A stretch of 64,000 nucleotides of DNA from JACVRW01 sp963835705 (GTDB taxonomy: Bacteria; Actinomycetota; Thermoleophilia; Solirubrobacterales; Thermoleophilaceae). The position numbers were made by a program, and so were the translations under genes. Position 1 is the first letter of the stretch, and the number at the start of each line of letters is the position of its first letter. Location: NCBI GenBank assembly GCA_963835705.1, contig CAWIGR010000020.1, forward strand, positions 62,001-126,000. Direction: 5' to 3'. The notes beneath the pieces are model-generated. The model had not been told where the DNA came from. It did no database searches and saw only the letters and a list, made by a program, of their open reading frames with translations. Below, one piece after another: positions 8,280-16,490 of the stretch.

Positions 8280-8494
8280 GAGACGCTGCGGCGGAAGAGG
8301 AAGTAGCAGACCACCGCGATCAGCGCCGCGAGGACGGGCAGTCCCCAGCCCAGCACGCCGAACAGCGCGAGCAGCCCGCCGATCACGGCGACCGCGCCGG
8401 CCACCCCGCCCCCTACAGCCAGCTGATACGCCCGCTTCTCCCTCGCGCGCCGCGATGGGGGCCCGCCGGGACGCTTTGTGAGGTCGCCGCTCAT
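8276..8494 (-). CDS. Small two-span membrane protein
   Basis: 72 residues: a charged N-terminus (DLTKRPGGPPSRRAREKR), then two close hydrophobic segments (AVGGGVAGAVAVIGGLLALF and a second ending CYFLFRRSVS) with a positive C-terminus. It lies immediately upstream of the MFS gene and their ends overlap, so the two are probably co-transcribed. I do not recognise a family, though similar small proteins are common in actinobacteria. A role alongside the transporter is only suggested by position. Confidence 0.6.
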   Translation of the reverse strand: MSGDLTKRPGGPPSRRAREKRAYQLAVGGGVAGAVAVIGGLLALFGVLGWGLPVLAALIAVVCYFLFRRSVS

Positions 8495-8589
8495 AGGACA
8501 GAACCGTACACATGACGATCAGAAAGATGAACGCAATATGGGCCGGGCAACCTATTGCCGGACTCGGCAACCGGTGCCGTAATGGATGT

Positions 8590-8763
8590 ATGACGGATGG
8601 AGCAATCTCTCAGCAGGTCAGGGAGAGCGGCCTCTCCGACGTCGCGAGTGACATCCCGGCGGGGCTGACCCTGGCGGAGTACGCCGCGGCGCGGCGGCCC
8701 AAGCCGGGTGGACGGCTGAAGGCGCGCGTCACCTCGGTGCGCGTGCGGCGGAGGACGAGGTGA
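8590..8763 (+). CDS. Small basic hypothetical protein
   Basis: 57 residues from the ATG at 8590. An upstream in-frame ATG at 8512 would add 26 residues of doubtful quality. The protein has an acidic to neutral first half (GLSDVASDIPAGLTLAEYA) and an Arg/Lys-rich tail. The phrase IPAGLTLAEYAAARRP resembles a short motif seen in small actinobacterial proteins, but I cannot name a family. Its stop overlaps the next gene's GTG by four bases (8760-8763), which supports both frames as a translationally coupled pair. Confidence 0.5.
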   Translation: MTDGAISQQVRESGLSDVASDIPAGLTLAEYAAARRPKPGGRLKARVTSVRVRRRTR

Positions 8764-9074
8764 GCGTACGCGGCCGGATGACCGGTCCCACCCCGCACGT
8801 CTGCCGGGGGTGCCGGCTGCCGCTGGTGCAGCCTCAGCGCGTAGTCGCGGAGCGGACCCACTGGCGCGTATTCCTGCGCTGCCCAAGCTGCGGATGGACG
8901 GCCGAGGAGCTGCTGGACGAGAACGCGCTGAAGCTCCTCGACGAGGAGCTCGAGCGCGGGACCCAGGAGCTCATCGTGGCCATGCGCCGCGCCACCGACG
9001 TGAACATGCGCGAGTACGTGTCGCGCTTCGTGTCGGCCCTGGCGGCCGACGCCATCGTGCCCGCCGATTTCTAG
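8760..9074 (+). CDS. Small zinc-ribbon protein
   Basis: 104 residues. Two Cys pairs, CRGCRLP near residue 15 and CPSCGW near residue 41, form a zinc-ribbon. The C-terminal half is helical and acidic (ENALKLLDEELERGTQEL). GTG at 8760 overlaps the previous stop as GTGA. The fold suggests nucleic-acid or protein contact, and function is not known. The final bases overlap the 3' end of the convergent betA gene. Confidence 0.6.
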   Translation: MSVRGRMTGPTPHVCRGCRLPLVQPQRVVAERTHWRVFLRCPSCGWTAEELLDENALKLLDEELERGTQELIVAMRRATDVNMREYVSRFVSALAADAIVPADF

Positions 9075-10752
9075 GCCGGCGCCTCGGACCGCTTCGGCCG
9101 GTGCCGGTAGAACTCGGCCGGCTCGGCCGGCAGGGGCGTCCTCCCGAGGATTAGATCGGCAGCCTTCTCCGCGGCCATCATCACCGGCGCGTAGATGTTG
9201 CCGTTCGTGACGTACGGGAACACGGAGGCGTCCACCACCCGCAGGCCCTCGAGGCCGTGCACCTTCATGGTCAGCGGGTCCACCACCGCCATGTCGTCCG
9301 TCCCCATCCGGCACGTGCACGACGGGTGCAGCGCCGTCTCGGCGTCCTTCGCCACCCAGTCGAGGATCTGCTCGTCGGTGTCCACCTCCGGCCCGGGCGA
9401 GAGCTCGCCGCCGCTGAACGGCTCGAAGGCGGGCGCGCCCAGGATTTTCCGGGTCACGCGCACGGCCTCGATCCATTCGCGCCGGTCGTTGCCGGTCGAC
9501 AGGTAGTTGAACAGCAGCGCGGGGTGCTTGCTCGGGTCGCTCGACACCGCCTTGCAGGTGCCGCGCACGTCCGAGTACATCGGTCCCACGTGGACCTGGT
9601 AGCCATGGCCGCCGCCGCCCTCGGGGACGGTGCCGTCATAGCGGACGGCGATCGGCAGGAAGTGGTACATGAGGTTGGGCCACCCCACCTCGTCGTTGCT
9701 GCGCACGAAGCCGCCCGCCTCGAAGTGGTTCGTGGCCCCCGGCCCGGACTTCCGCAACAGCCACTCGAGCCCGACCTTCGGCCGGTTCTGCATCTTGAAG
9801 TACGGCGCCATCGACACCGGCTGTGTCGAGCTGTGCTGGATGTAGACCTCGAGGTGGTCCTGCAGGTTCTCCCCCACGCCCGGCAGGTCGGCCACCACGT
9901 CCACGCCGATGCCGCGCAGGTGGTCGGCGGCGCCCACGCCCGAGATCTGGAGCAGCTGCGGCGAGTTGATCGCCCCGCCGCAGAGCACGATCTCGCCCCC
10001 GTCGGCGCGCCGGCCGCGCCCGCCGCGTGAGTACTCCACCCCCACGGCGCGGTCGCCCTCGAACACGATCTTCGTGACGAAGGCGAACGTCTCCACGTCC
10101 AGGTTGGGCCGGTCCATGACCGGGTGCAGGTAGGCGCGCGACGCCGACAGGCGCCGGCCCTTGTGCACGTTGCGGTCGAACTTCGCGAAGCCCTCCTGCT
10201 TGTAGCCGTTCACGTCGTCCGTGAGCTCGTAGCCCGCCTCCTGCACTGCGGCGAAGAACGCGTCGAACAGCGGCCCGCGGGCGGGCCCGCGCTCCAGCAC
10301 GAGCGGGCCCGTCGTGGCCGCGGAACGGGTCGTCCGCGGCCGCCGCGAGGCAGTTCTCCATCTTCTTGAAGTAGGGCAGGCAGTGGGCGTAGTCCCACGT
10401 CTCCATGCCCGCGCCCGTGGCCCAGCGCTCGTAGTCCATCGGGTTGCCGCGCTGGAAGATCATCCCGTTGATGCTGCTCGAGCCGCCCAGCACCTTCCCG
10501 CGCGCGTGGTACACGCGCCGGCCGCCCATGTAGCGGCTCCGGCTCGGACTCGTACTTCCAGTCGTAGAAGCGGCTGCCGATCGGGAAGGCGAGCGCGGCC
10601 GGCATGTGGATGAACACGTCCCACGACCAGTCCGGCCGGCCCGCCTCGAGAACCAGCACCCTGTTCGACGGGTCCTCGGAGAGCCGGGCGCCGAGCGCGG
10701 AGCCCGCGGACCCGCCGCCCACGATCACGAAGTCGTACCGCCCCTCGGTCAT
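9071..10752 (-). CDS. betA: Choline dehydrogenase (GMC oxidoreductase), two frameshifts
   Basis: About 560 residues once two single-base insertions (near 10533 and 10304) are ignored. It oxidises choline to betaine aldehyde with FAD. The Rossmann motif VGGGSAGS is at the N-terminus and the GMC signature GKVLGGSSSINGMIFQRG follows. The C-terminus carries the active-site His in LHPSCTCRMG and the second conserved residue in VTNGNIYAPV. GMC enzymes share these features, and choline is preferred because of the surrounding betaine genes. It is the last gene of the unit gcvT-like/metF/betA reading leftwards from the palindrome at 12867. Both breaks lie beside G/C runs and each half continues perfectly, so I read them as sequencing errors. 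Confidence 0.85.
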
Positions 10753-10756
10753 GGCA

Positions 10757-11953
10757 TCACCCGCTCGCCGCGAGCTCCTGCTTCGGGGTCTCCTTCTTCG
10801 GGTCGATGAAGGGCTTCTGGACCACGGTGGCCGAGACCATCCCGTCCGGCCGCTCCACCTCGAGCTCGGTGCCGAGCTCGGAGTGCTCGATGGGCACCAT
10901 CGCGTAGCCGATGTTCTTCTCGAGCCGCGGCGACCAGCACGCCGACGTGATCCTCCCGACCACGCCGCCGCCCTTGTGGACCGGGAAGGTGTCGATCATC
11001 GAGCCGTCGTTGTACGACCCGAGGCCCGAGCCCCCGATCTCAACGCCCACCAGCTTGCGCTTCGGCCCCTCGGCCTTGACCTTGGCGAGCGCCTCCTTGC
11101 CGATGAAGTCGGTGCCCGACTCCAGGTCGACCATCCAGTCGTAGCCCATGCCGACCTCGTAGGGGTTCGTGTCGTACCACATGTCGCAGCCGGGGCCGAG
11201 GGCGAGGATGCCGCCCTCGATCCGGCGGATGTGGCACGGGCCGATCACCTCGAGCCCGTGCGGCTTGCCGGCCTCGAGCACGGCGTCCCAGAGCGCGACC
11301 CCGTTCTTGCTGGCCTCGTACAGATAGATCTCGAAGCCGAGCTCGGCCGTGTAGCCGGTGCGCGACACGAGCACCTTCATCCCGTTCACCTCGTACGGGC
11401 GCAGGAAGTAGTAGGGGATCTCGAGGATGCTGTCGCCGAACAGGTCGACCATCACGTCCTTCGACTTGGGCCCCTGCACCTGCACCGGCCCGACGTCGAT
11501 CTCCTTGATCTCCACGTCGTGGCCCGAGTTGTAGGCCACGCCGCGCGCCCACAGCTCGACGTCGCTGTCGGCGAGCGAGAGCCAGAAGCGGTTCTCCTCC
11601 ACGCGCAGCAGGACCGGGTCGTTGATGATGCCGCCGTCGGGCAGGCACAGGAAGACGTACTTGCACTGCTCGACCGCGCACTTGTTCAGGTCGCGCGCCA
11701 CGAGGAGGTTGGTGAACTCGAACGCGTCCGGCCCGCTGATCTCGATCTGGCGCTCCACGCCCACGTCCCACAGCGTCACCCCGTTGAGCAGGTGCCAGTA
11801 CTCCTCGACCGGATCGCCGTAGTGGCGCGGGTGATAGGTGTGGTTGTAGACGCTGTACAGCTGGATGCCGTGGCGGCGCGAGGCGTAGAAGTACGGCGAC
11901 TTGCGGATCCGCGAGTAGAGCAGGATTCCGGGGTTCTCGTTCACCTGTGACAA
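10757..11953 (-). CDS. Stand-alone GcvT-family aminomethyltransferase, candidate THF-dependent demethylase
   Basis: 398 residues, the size of GcvT and of the DMSP demethylase DmdA, both of which move one-carbon groups to tetrahydrofolate. Family features include YNHTYHPRHYGDP near the N-terminus, GVTLWDVGVERQIEISGPDA, and the GYTAELGFEIYL block of the folate-binding domain. The C-terminal half has IGKEAL and a beta-barrel end. It lies four bases upstream of betA and nine downstream of metF, inside the betaine locus. No betaine-homocysteine methyltransferase or Rieske-type GbcAB gene is present here. I therefore infer that it may take a methyl group from glycine betaine and give methyl-THF. 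A DMSP substrate is an alternative. Confidence 0.78.
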   Translation of the reverse strand: MSQVNENPGILLYSRIRKSPYFYASRRHGIQLYSVYNHTYHPRHYGDPVEEYWHLLNGVTLWDVGVERQIEISGPDAFEFTNLLVARDLNKCAVEQCKYVFLCLPDGGIINDPVLLRVEENRFWLSLADSDVELWARGVAYNSGHDVEIKEIDVGPVQVQGPKSKDVMVDLFGDSILEIPYYFLRPYEVNGMKVLVSRTGYTAELGFEIYLYEASKNGVALWDAVLEAGKPHGLEVIGPCHIRRIEGGILALGPGCDMWYDTNPYEVGMGYDWMVDLESGTDFIGKEALAKVKAEGPKRKLVGVEIGGSGLGSYNDGSMIDTFPVHKGGGVVGRITSACWSPRLEKNIGYAMVPIEHSELGTELEVERPDGMVSATVVQKPFIDPKKETPKQELAASG

Positions 11954-11962
11954 GGGCTCCTC

Positions 11963-12862
11963 CTAGTTCGTCAACCGGTCGACGAGCTGCCGCCGCCAGG
12001 TCTCGGTCTCGTTCAACTCGTTGAAGGTGTACACGTGGATGCCGCCCACCCGGGCTGCCGGGTCGGCGAACGTCGGGGCCAGCTGCTCGAGAAGGTCGGT
12101 GGGGGTGTAGCGGCGGGGCGACAGGAAGCGGCGGAGCAGGCCCCGCTGGCCGCGCAGGAAGCGGGCCGACTGGCCGAGCCCGATGCGCAGGGAGGTGCGC
12201 ATGAGCTTGCGCTTGTCCACGGCGCCGGGCACGCCGATCCAGATCGGCAGGTGTGTGCCGCGGTCGCGGACGCGCTTCACCCAGGTGGCGGTGGTGCCGG
12301 CGTCGAAGCAGATCTGGCTGACGATGTAGGTGGCCATCGGCTCCTTGGCGTACATCGCCTCGATGGTCGTCTCGTCGCTGATGAAGTGGTGGCTCTCGGG
12401 GTAGCCCGTGATGCCGATCTCGGCGAACCTCTCGCGCAGCCCGCCCATGGCCTCGAGTAGCTCGACGGCGCCGGCGTACTCGCCGGCGGGCCGGCGCGCG
12501 TCGCCGGCGATCACGAAGACCTCGCGCACGCCGGCGGCGCGGAGGCGGTCGACGATCTCGTCGAGGTGCGCGCGGTCGCGGACGAGCCGGGCGGCCAGGT
12601 GCGGCACGACGGCGTAGTCGCTTGTGGCGAGCGCGTCGGCCACCGCGAGCGTGGCGTCGAGGCCCTTGGACGGCGATGCGGTGAGGGTGATCTTGCTGCC
12701 CTCGGGGAGGTGGGCACGGACTTCGTCGGCTACGCCCGCGAGGGGGAGGACCTCGTAGCGGGGCCGCTGGAGGGCGGCGAGCAGCGAGGGGCCTGAGGCG
12801 GCGCCCTCCTCGCGCGCGTCGTCCGCGCCGGCGGACGGGCTCTGCGGCTCGGCGGCGAGCAC
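11963..12862 (-). CDS. metF: Methylenetetrahydrofolate reductase-like protein
   Basis: 299 residues with a MetF-type TIM barrel. Recognisable blocks are the folate/FAD site region ITLTASPSKGLD, VVPHLAARLV and EVFVIAGDARRPAGEY, then GITGYPESHHFIS and IVSQICFDAG. Classic MetF converts methylene-THF to methyl-THF. Next to a GcvT-type demethylase it may run in the oxidative direction, returning methyl-THF to methylene-THF (inference). The start is GTG at 12860-12862, only four bases after the palindromic operator, so a leaderless transcript is likely. An N-terminal extension of about 25 residues before the barrel looks disordered. Confidence 0.8.
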   Translation of the reverse strand: MLAAEPQSPSAGADDAREEGAASGPSLLAALQRPRYEVLPLAGVADEVRAHLPEGSKITLTASPSKGLDATLAVADALATSDYAVVPHLAARLVRDRAHLDEIVDRLRAAGVREVFVIAGDARRPAGEYAGAVELLEAMGGLRERFAEIGITGYPESHHFISDETTIEAMYAKEPMATYIVSQICFDAGTTATWVKRVRDRGTHLPIWIGVPGAVDKRKLMRTSLRIGLGQSARFLRGQRGLLRRFLSPRRYTPTDLLEQLAPTFADPAARVGGIHVYTFNELNETETWRRQLVDRLTN

Positions 12863-12866
12863 CGCC

Positions 12867-12878
12867 CTGATATATCAG
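12867..12878. promoter_or_regulatory. Palindromic operator CTGATATATCAG upstream of metF
   Basis: A perfect 12-base palindrome, one of four copies of the core TGATATATCA in the betaine locus. On the minus strand it also reads as an extended -10 element (TGATATATC), with the metF GTG about seven bases beyond it. Repression by occlusion of RNA polymerase is the natural reading. The GntR/FCD protein at 19408-20091 is the likely ligand-responsive regulator. Confidence 0.7.
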
Positions 12879-12894
12879 TTCGCCGCCGGATGGG

Positions 12895-13056
12895 TCAACC
12901 CGCCAGAGCGGGGGTCGGCGAGCCGAGCAGTCCGAGGGCTCCGTCCAGTCCGATGCGCCGGTAGGTCTCAACTGGCACGCCGTCGCGGAAGAGGTGGCGC
13001 CGGGCTTCGAGAATCCGGATGGGGTCCCACCGCTGGAACTCCCGTGACGAGTGCAT
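12895..13056 (-). CDS. Possible 53-residue leaderless protein between two operators
   Basis: The ATG at 13054-13056 starts a frame of 53 residues (MHSSREFQRWDPIRILEARR, then HLFRDGVPVETYRRIG) ending at 12895. It sits between two operator copies, and on the minus strand its ATG lies eight bases after the TATATC of the 13064 palindrome, like metF. The residue mix is protein-like, with aromatic and charged residues alternating. No family is recognised. It could equally be chance coding in a 250-base intergenic region. Confidence 0.35.
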   Translation of the reverse strand: MHSSREFQRWDPIRILEARRHLFRDGVPVETYRRIGLDGALGLLGSPTPALAG

Positions 13057-13063
13057 CGGGGTG

Positions 13064-13073
13064 TGATATATCA
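13064..13073. promoter_or_regulatory. Palindromic operator TGATATATCA upstream of the dimethylglycine dehydrogenase unit
   Basis: Exact copy of the 10-base palindrome, 42 bases before the GTG start of the FAD/GcvT gene on the plus strand. In that direction it would give a leader of about 35 bases that includes the GAGGTG ribosome site at 13104-13109. On the minus strand it precedes the possible small frame ending at 12895. Confidence 0.7.
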
Positions 13074-13115
13074 GGGTTCCTGGGCCATCCGCCACCGACC
13101 CTCGAGGTGACTTCA

Positions 13116-15674
13116 GTGGAAGAGCAGTCTGGAGCAGCGGGCGCGCTGCCGGGCACGGCCCGGGCCGTCGTGATCGGCGCCGGCATCGTCGGCAACAGCC
13201 TCGTCCACCACCTCGCGCGCCTCGGCTGGAGCGACCTCGTCCTGATCGACAAGGGCCCGCTGCCCAACCCGGGCGGGTCGACCGGCCACGCCTCGAACTT
13301 CATCTACCCGGTCGACCACTCCCGCGAGATGACCTCGCTCACGCTCGACAGCGTGCGGCAGTACAAGGAGCTCGACGTCTTCATCGAGAGCGGCGGGCTC
13401 GAGGTGGCACGCACCGAGGAGCGCATGGAGGAGTTCCGCCGCCGGATGGCCTCGGCGAAGGCGTGGGGCGTCGAGCCGGTGTCCCTCGTGACCCCCGCCG
13501 AGGTCAAGGGGCTCGTGCCGTTCATCGACGAGACGATCATCCTCGGCGGCTTCTACACGCCCGGCGTGGGCGTGGTCGACTCGCTGCGGGCCGGCACGCT
13601 GATGCGCGAGCACGCGCAGCAGGCGGGCGCGCTCACCGTCTCGGCCAACACGGAGGTGCTCGGCATCGACGTCGAGCGCGGCCGCGTGCGCCGGGTGCGC
13701 ACCACGCGCGGCAACGTGGAGGCGGAGGTCGTGGTGATCGCCTGCGGCGTCTGGAGCCCGCGCCTCGCGCGCATGGCCGGCGCCTCGATACCGCTCACCC
13801 CCGCGGTGCATCAGATGATCGACATCGGCCCGGTGCCGCGCTTCGCCGACGCCAAGTCGAGCATCGAGTACCCGATCGTGCGCGACATGGACGTGGGGAT
13901 GTACGAGCGCCAGGACGGCGGCGGCCTCGAGGTGGGCTCCTACGCCCACCGGCCGATCCTGCACGACCCGGACGAGATCCCCTCGATCGAGGAGGCGGCG
14001 CTGTCGCCCACGGAGCTGCCGTTCACGCAGGACGACTTCGCCCAGCAGATGGAGCACGCGCTCGAGCTGATGCCGGAGATCGTGGGGGACGAGTCGGTGG
14101 GCATCAAATACGCCATCAACGGGCTGCTCTCGCTCACCCCGGACGGCCTGCCGATCCTCGGCGAGACCCCCGAGACCGCGGGGCTCTGGTCGGCCGCCGC
14201 GGTGTGGGTCAAGGAGGGGCCGGGGGTCGGCCGCGCGCTGGCCGAGTGGATGGTCGAGGGCGAGTCCGAGATCGACCTGCAGGGCTCGGACGTGGCGCGC
14301 TTCTACGAGCACCAGCGGAGCGTCGCCCACGTGGCCGCGCGAGCGTCCGAGGGCTTCAACAAGACCTACGGCATCGTCCATCCGGGCGAGCAGTGGGGCT
14401 CGAACCGCGACGTCCGGCTGTCCCCCTTCAACGCGCGCTCGCGGGAGCTCGACGCCATGTTCTTCGAGGCCGCGGGCTGGGAGCGGCCGCACTGGTACGA
14501 GTCGAACGCCCCGCTGGTCGAGGAGTTCGCCGATCAAATCCCCGGGCGCGAGGCCGAGTGGGACTCGCGCTGGTGGTCGCCGATCATCAACGCCGAGCAC
14601 CTCGCGATGCGGGACCGCGCGGCCATGTTCGACCTGACCGCGTTCTGCGTGTTCGACGTCGTCGGACCCTCGGCTCTCGACGTCGTGCAGCGCGTGTCCA
14701 TGCGCCAGATGGACGTGACGCTCGGCAAGGTCGTGTACACGCCGTGGCTCACCCCCGGCGGCGGCTTCCGCTCCGACCTCACCGTGATGCGGCTCGGCCA
14801 CGAGCACTTCCGGGTCGTGACCGGCGGCGCCCACGGCATGGCGGACCTCAAGTGGCTCGCCGACCACCTGCCCGAGGACGGCGCGGCTCAGGTGTTCGAC
14901 CTCACCTCGAGCTGGTGCACGCTGGGGCTCTGGGGCCCGCGGGCACGGGACATCCTGGCGGGCGCCACGAGCGCAGACGTGTCGCACGAGGGCTTCCCGT
15001 TCGCCAGCTGCCGAACGATCGAGGTCGGCTCGCTGCGGGTGCTGGCGTCGCGCATCTCCTACGTCGGCGACCTCGGGTGGGAGCTCTACGTGCCCATCGA
15101 GCAGGGCGCGAAGCTGTGGGACGCGATCCGGGAGGCGGGCGAGCCGCACGGCATCGTGCCGGCCGGCATCGGCGTGTACGGCACCACCGGCCGGCTCGAG
15201 AAGTGCTACCGGGCGTTCGGATTCGAGCTGGACGGCGAGTACACCGCCGTCGAGGCCGGCATGGCGTGGGGCAAGGTGAAGGATCAGGACTTCGTCGGCA
15301 AGGAGCCGCACGTGCGCCACCGCGAGGAGGAGCCGGCGGCGCTGATGTGCACGCTCACGGTCGACGACCACACCTCCGCGAGCGGCGTGAAGCGCTACAT
15401 GCTGGGCGGCGAGCCGATCGTGACCCGCGACGGCGCGCCGCTCACCGACCGCGAGGGCCGCCGCTCGTTCGTGACTTCGGCGGGCTCAGGCCCGTCGGTG
15501 GGCAAGCACATCCTGCTCGCATACCTGCCGCCCGAGCACGCCGTCGTGGGCGAGGAGCTCGCGGTGGAGTACATGAACGAGCGCTACCCGGTGACCGTCG
15601 AGCGCGCCGACTCCACGCCGCTGTTCGACCCGGACAACGAGCGCGTGAAGGCGGCGGACCCGGTCCTGACATGA
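13116..15674 (+). CDS. Dimethylglycine/sarcosine dehydrogenase-like FAD oxidoreductase fused to GcvT domain
   Basis: 852 residues. The N-terminal DAO-type FAD domain starts with GAGIVG at residues 21-26. His58, in GGSTGHAS, matches the position of the covalent FAD histidine in mammalian dimethylglycine dehydrogenase. From about residue 440 to the end there is a folate-binding GcvT domain (TAFCVFDVVGPSALDVVQRV; GDLGWELYVP). Such fusions oxidatively demethylate dimethylglycine or sarcosine, pass the one-carbon unit to THF, and give electrons to ETF. GTG at 13116 is preferred over earlier in-frame codons because of the GAGGTG site just upstream. Its stop overlaps etfB (ATGA), which fits ETF as the acceptor. 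Dimethylglycine, sarcosine or both could be the substrate. Confidence 0.88.
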   Translation: MEEQSGAAGALPGTARAVVIGAGIVGNSLVHHLARLGWSDLVLIDKGPLPNPGGSTGHASNFIYPVDHSREMTSLTLDSVRQYKELDVFIESGGLEVARTEERMEEFRRRMASAKAWGVEPVSLVTPAEVKGLVPFIDETIILGGFYTPGVGVVDSLRAGTLMREHAQQAGALTVSANTEVLGIDVERGRVRRVRTTRGNVEAEVVVIACGVWSPRLARMAGASIPLTPAVHQMIDIGPVPRFADAKSSIEYPIVRDMDVGMYERQDGGGLEVGSYAHRPILHDPDEIPSIEEAALSPTELPFTQDDFAQQMEHALELMPEIVGDESVGIKYAINGLLSLTPDGLPILGETPETAGLWSAAAVWVKEGPGVGRALAEWMVEGESEIDLQGSDVARFYEHQRSVAHVAARASEGFNKTYGIVHPGEQWGSNRDVRLSPFNARSRELDAMFFEAAGWERPHWYESNAPLVEEFADQIPGREAEWDSRWWSPIINAEHLAMRDRAAMFDLTAFCVFDVVGPSALDVVQRVSMRQMDVTLGKVVYTPWLTPGGGFRSDLTVMRLGHEHFRVVTGGAHGMADLKWLADHLPEDGAAQVFDLTSSWCTLGLWGPRARDILAGATSADVSHEGFPFASCRTIEVGSLRVLASRISYVGDLGWELYVPIEQGAKLWDAIREAGEPHGIVPAGIGVYGTTGRLEKCYRAFGFELDGEYTAVEAGMAWGKVKDQDFVGKEPHVRHREEEPAALMCTLTVDDHTSASGVKRYMLGGEPIVTRDGAPLTDREGRRSFVTSAGSGPSVGKHILLAYLPPEHAVVGEELAVEYMNERYPVTVERADSTPLFDPDNERVKAADPVLT

Positions 15675-16441
15675 GAGTCCTCGTCTGCGTGAAGCGCGTG
15701 CCGCTCACCGGCGGGCGGATGGTGCTCACCGCCGACGAGCAGGCGATCGAGACGCGCCACCTCGGCTTCACCATCAGCCCTCATGAGGAGTGCGGTGTGG
15801 AGGAGGCGGTGCGGTTGGTGGAGGCCCATGGCGGCTCGGTGACCGTCTTGACCCTCGGGCCGCCCGAGGCCGAGGAGCAGGTGCGGGACATGCTCGCGGT
15901 TGGGGCCGATCGTGGCTTGTTGCTCGTCAACGACAGCAATGAGGAGTGGGATCCGCAGGGGACCGCTTCGGCTGTGGTCGCCGCAGTGTCGGCCGAGGAG
16001 GCCTCCGGTGGGCCGTTCGACCTGGTGATCTTCGGCAACGAGTCCGCCGACTCCGGCGGCTACCAGGTGGGGATCCGGGTGGCACATGCGCTCGGCCGCC
16101 CGGTGGTGACCGGGCTGAAGGGCCTATCGATCGAGGACGGCCGCGCCCGCTGCGAGCAGGAGGTGCAGGGCGGCCGCGACGTCTACCTGCTGCCGCTGCC
16201 CGCCGTGGTATCGGTGCTGGAGGGGATCAACCTGCCGCGCTACCCGTCGGTGCCGGCGAAGCTGCGGGCGCGCTCGAAGCCCGTGGAGACGAGCACCCCC
16301 GAGCGCCCCGAGCCGCGCCTCGAGAAGCTGCGGCTGGTGGTGCCGCCCGGCCAGGGAAAGCAGGCCGAGGTGCTGGGCCAGGGGCCCGAAGCGGCGCCGC
16401 GCGTCGTGGAAATCATGCGCGAGATCGGGGTCGTCTCGTGA
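15671..16441 (+). CDS. etfB: Electron transfer flavoprotein beta subunit
   Basis: 256 residues, normal for EtfB. The start MRVLVCVKRVPLTGG and the internal IFGNESADSGGYQVGIRVA and RCEQEVQGGRDVYLLPLPAV blocks are family hallmarks (adenine-nucleotide alpha hydrolase fold and recognition loop). It begins inside the stop of the FAD/GcvT gene (ATGA at 15671-15674), so the two are translationally coupled. EtfB pairs with the EtfA encoded next to shuttle electrons from dimethylglycine or sarcosine oxidation. A repeat element separates it from etfA. Confidence 0.93.
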   Translation: MRVLVCVKRVPLTGGRMVLTADEQAIETRHLGFTISPHEECGVEEAVRLVEAHGGSVTVLTLGPPEAEEQVRDMLAVGADRGLLLVNDSNEEWDPQGTASAVVAAVSAEEASGGPFDLVIFGNESADSGGYQVGIRVAHALGRPVVTGLKGLSIEDGRARCEQEVQGGRDVYLLPLPAVVSVLEGINLPRYPSVPAKLRARSKPVETSTPERPEPRLEKLRLVVPPGQGKQAEVLGQGPEAAPRVVEIMREIGVVS

Positions 16442-16442
16442 A

Positions 16443-16488
16443 GTGTCGCGCCCTGTGGCCCTATATGGGCCCCTATGCAAGACAGTCG
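16443..16488. repeat. Dispersed 46-base palindromic element, copy 1
   Basis: This lies in the 49-base gap between etfB and etfA. It shares an identical 24-base core (16455-16478, including GGCCCTATATGGGCC) with the element at 50551-50597, and the two flanks have equal spacing. The outer arms here are weak (TGTC at 16444-16447, GACA at 16481-16484), while the second copy has an 8-base perfect stem. In this position it could form a hairpin that tunes etfB/etfA expression. Confidence 0.7.
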
Positions 16489-16490
16489 TC

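Noticed and set aside
8512..8589. Longer start for the 57-residue protein
   Set aside because: The extra 26 residues look non-coding and overlap the promoter region of the divergent small membrane gene.
16443..16490. EtfA starting at 16443
   Set aside because: This would translate the repeat element; GTG 16491 begins at the conserved ILVLVEH.
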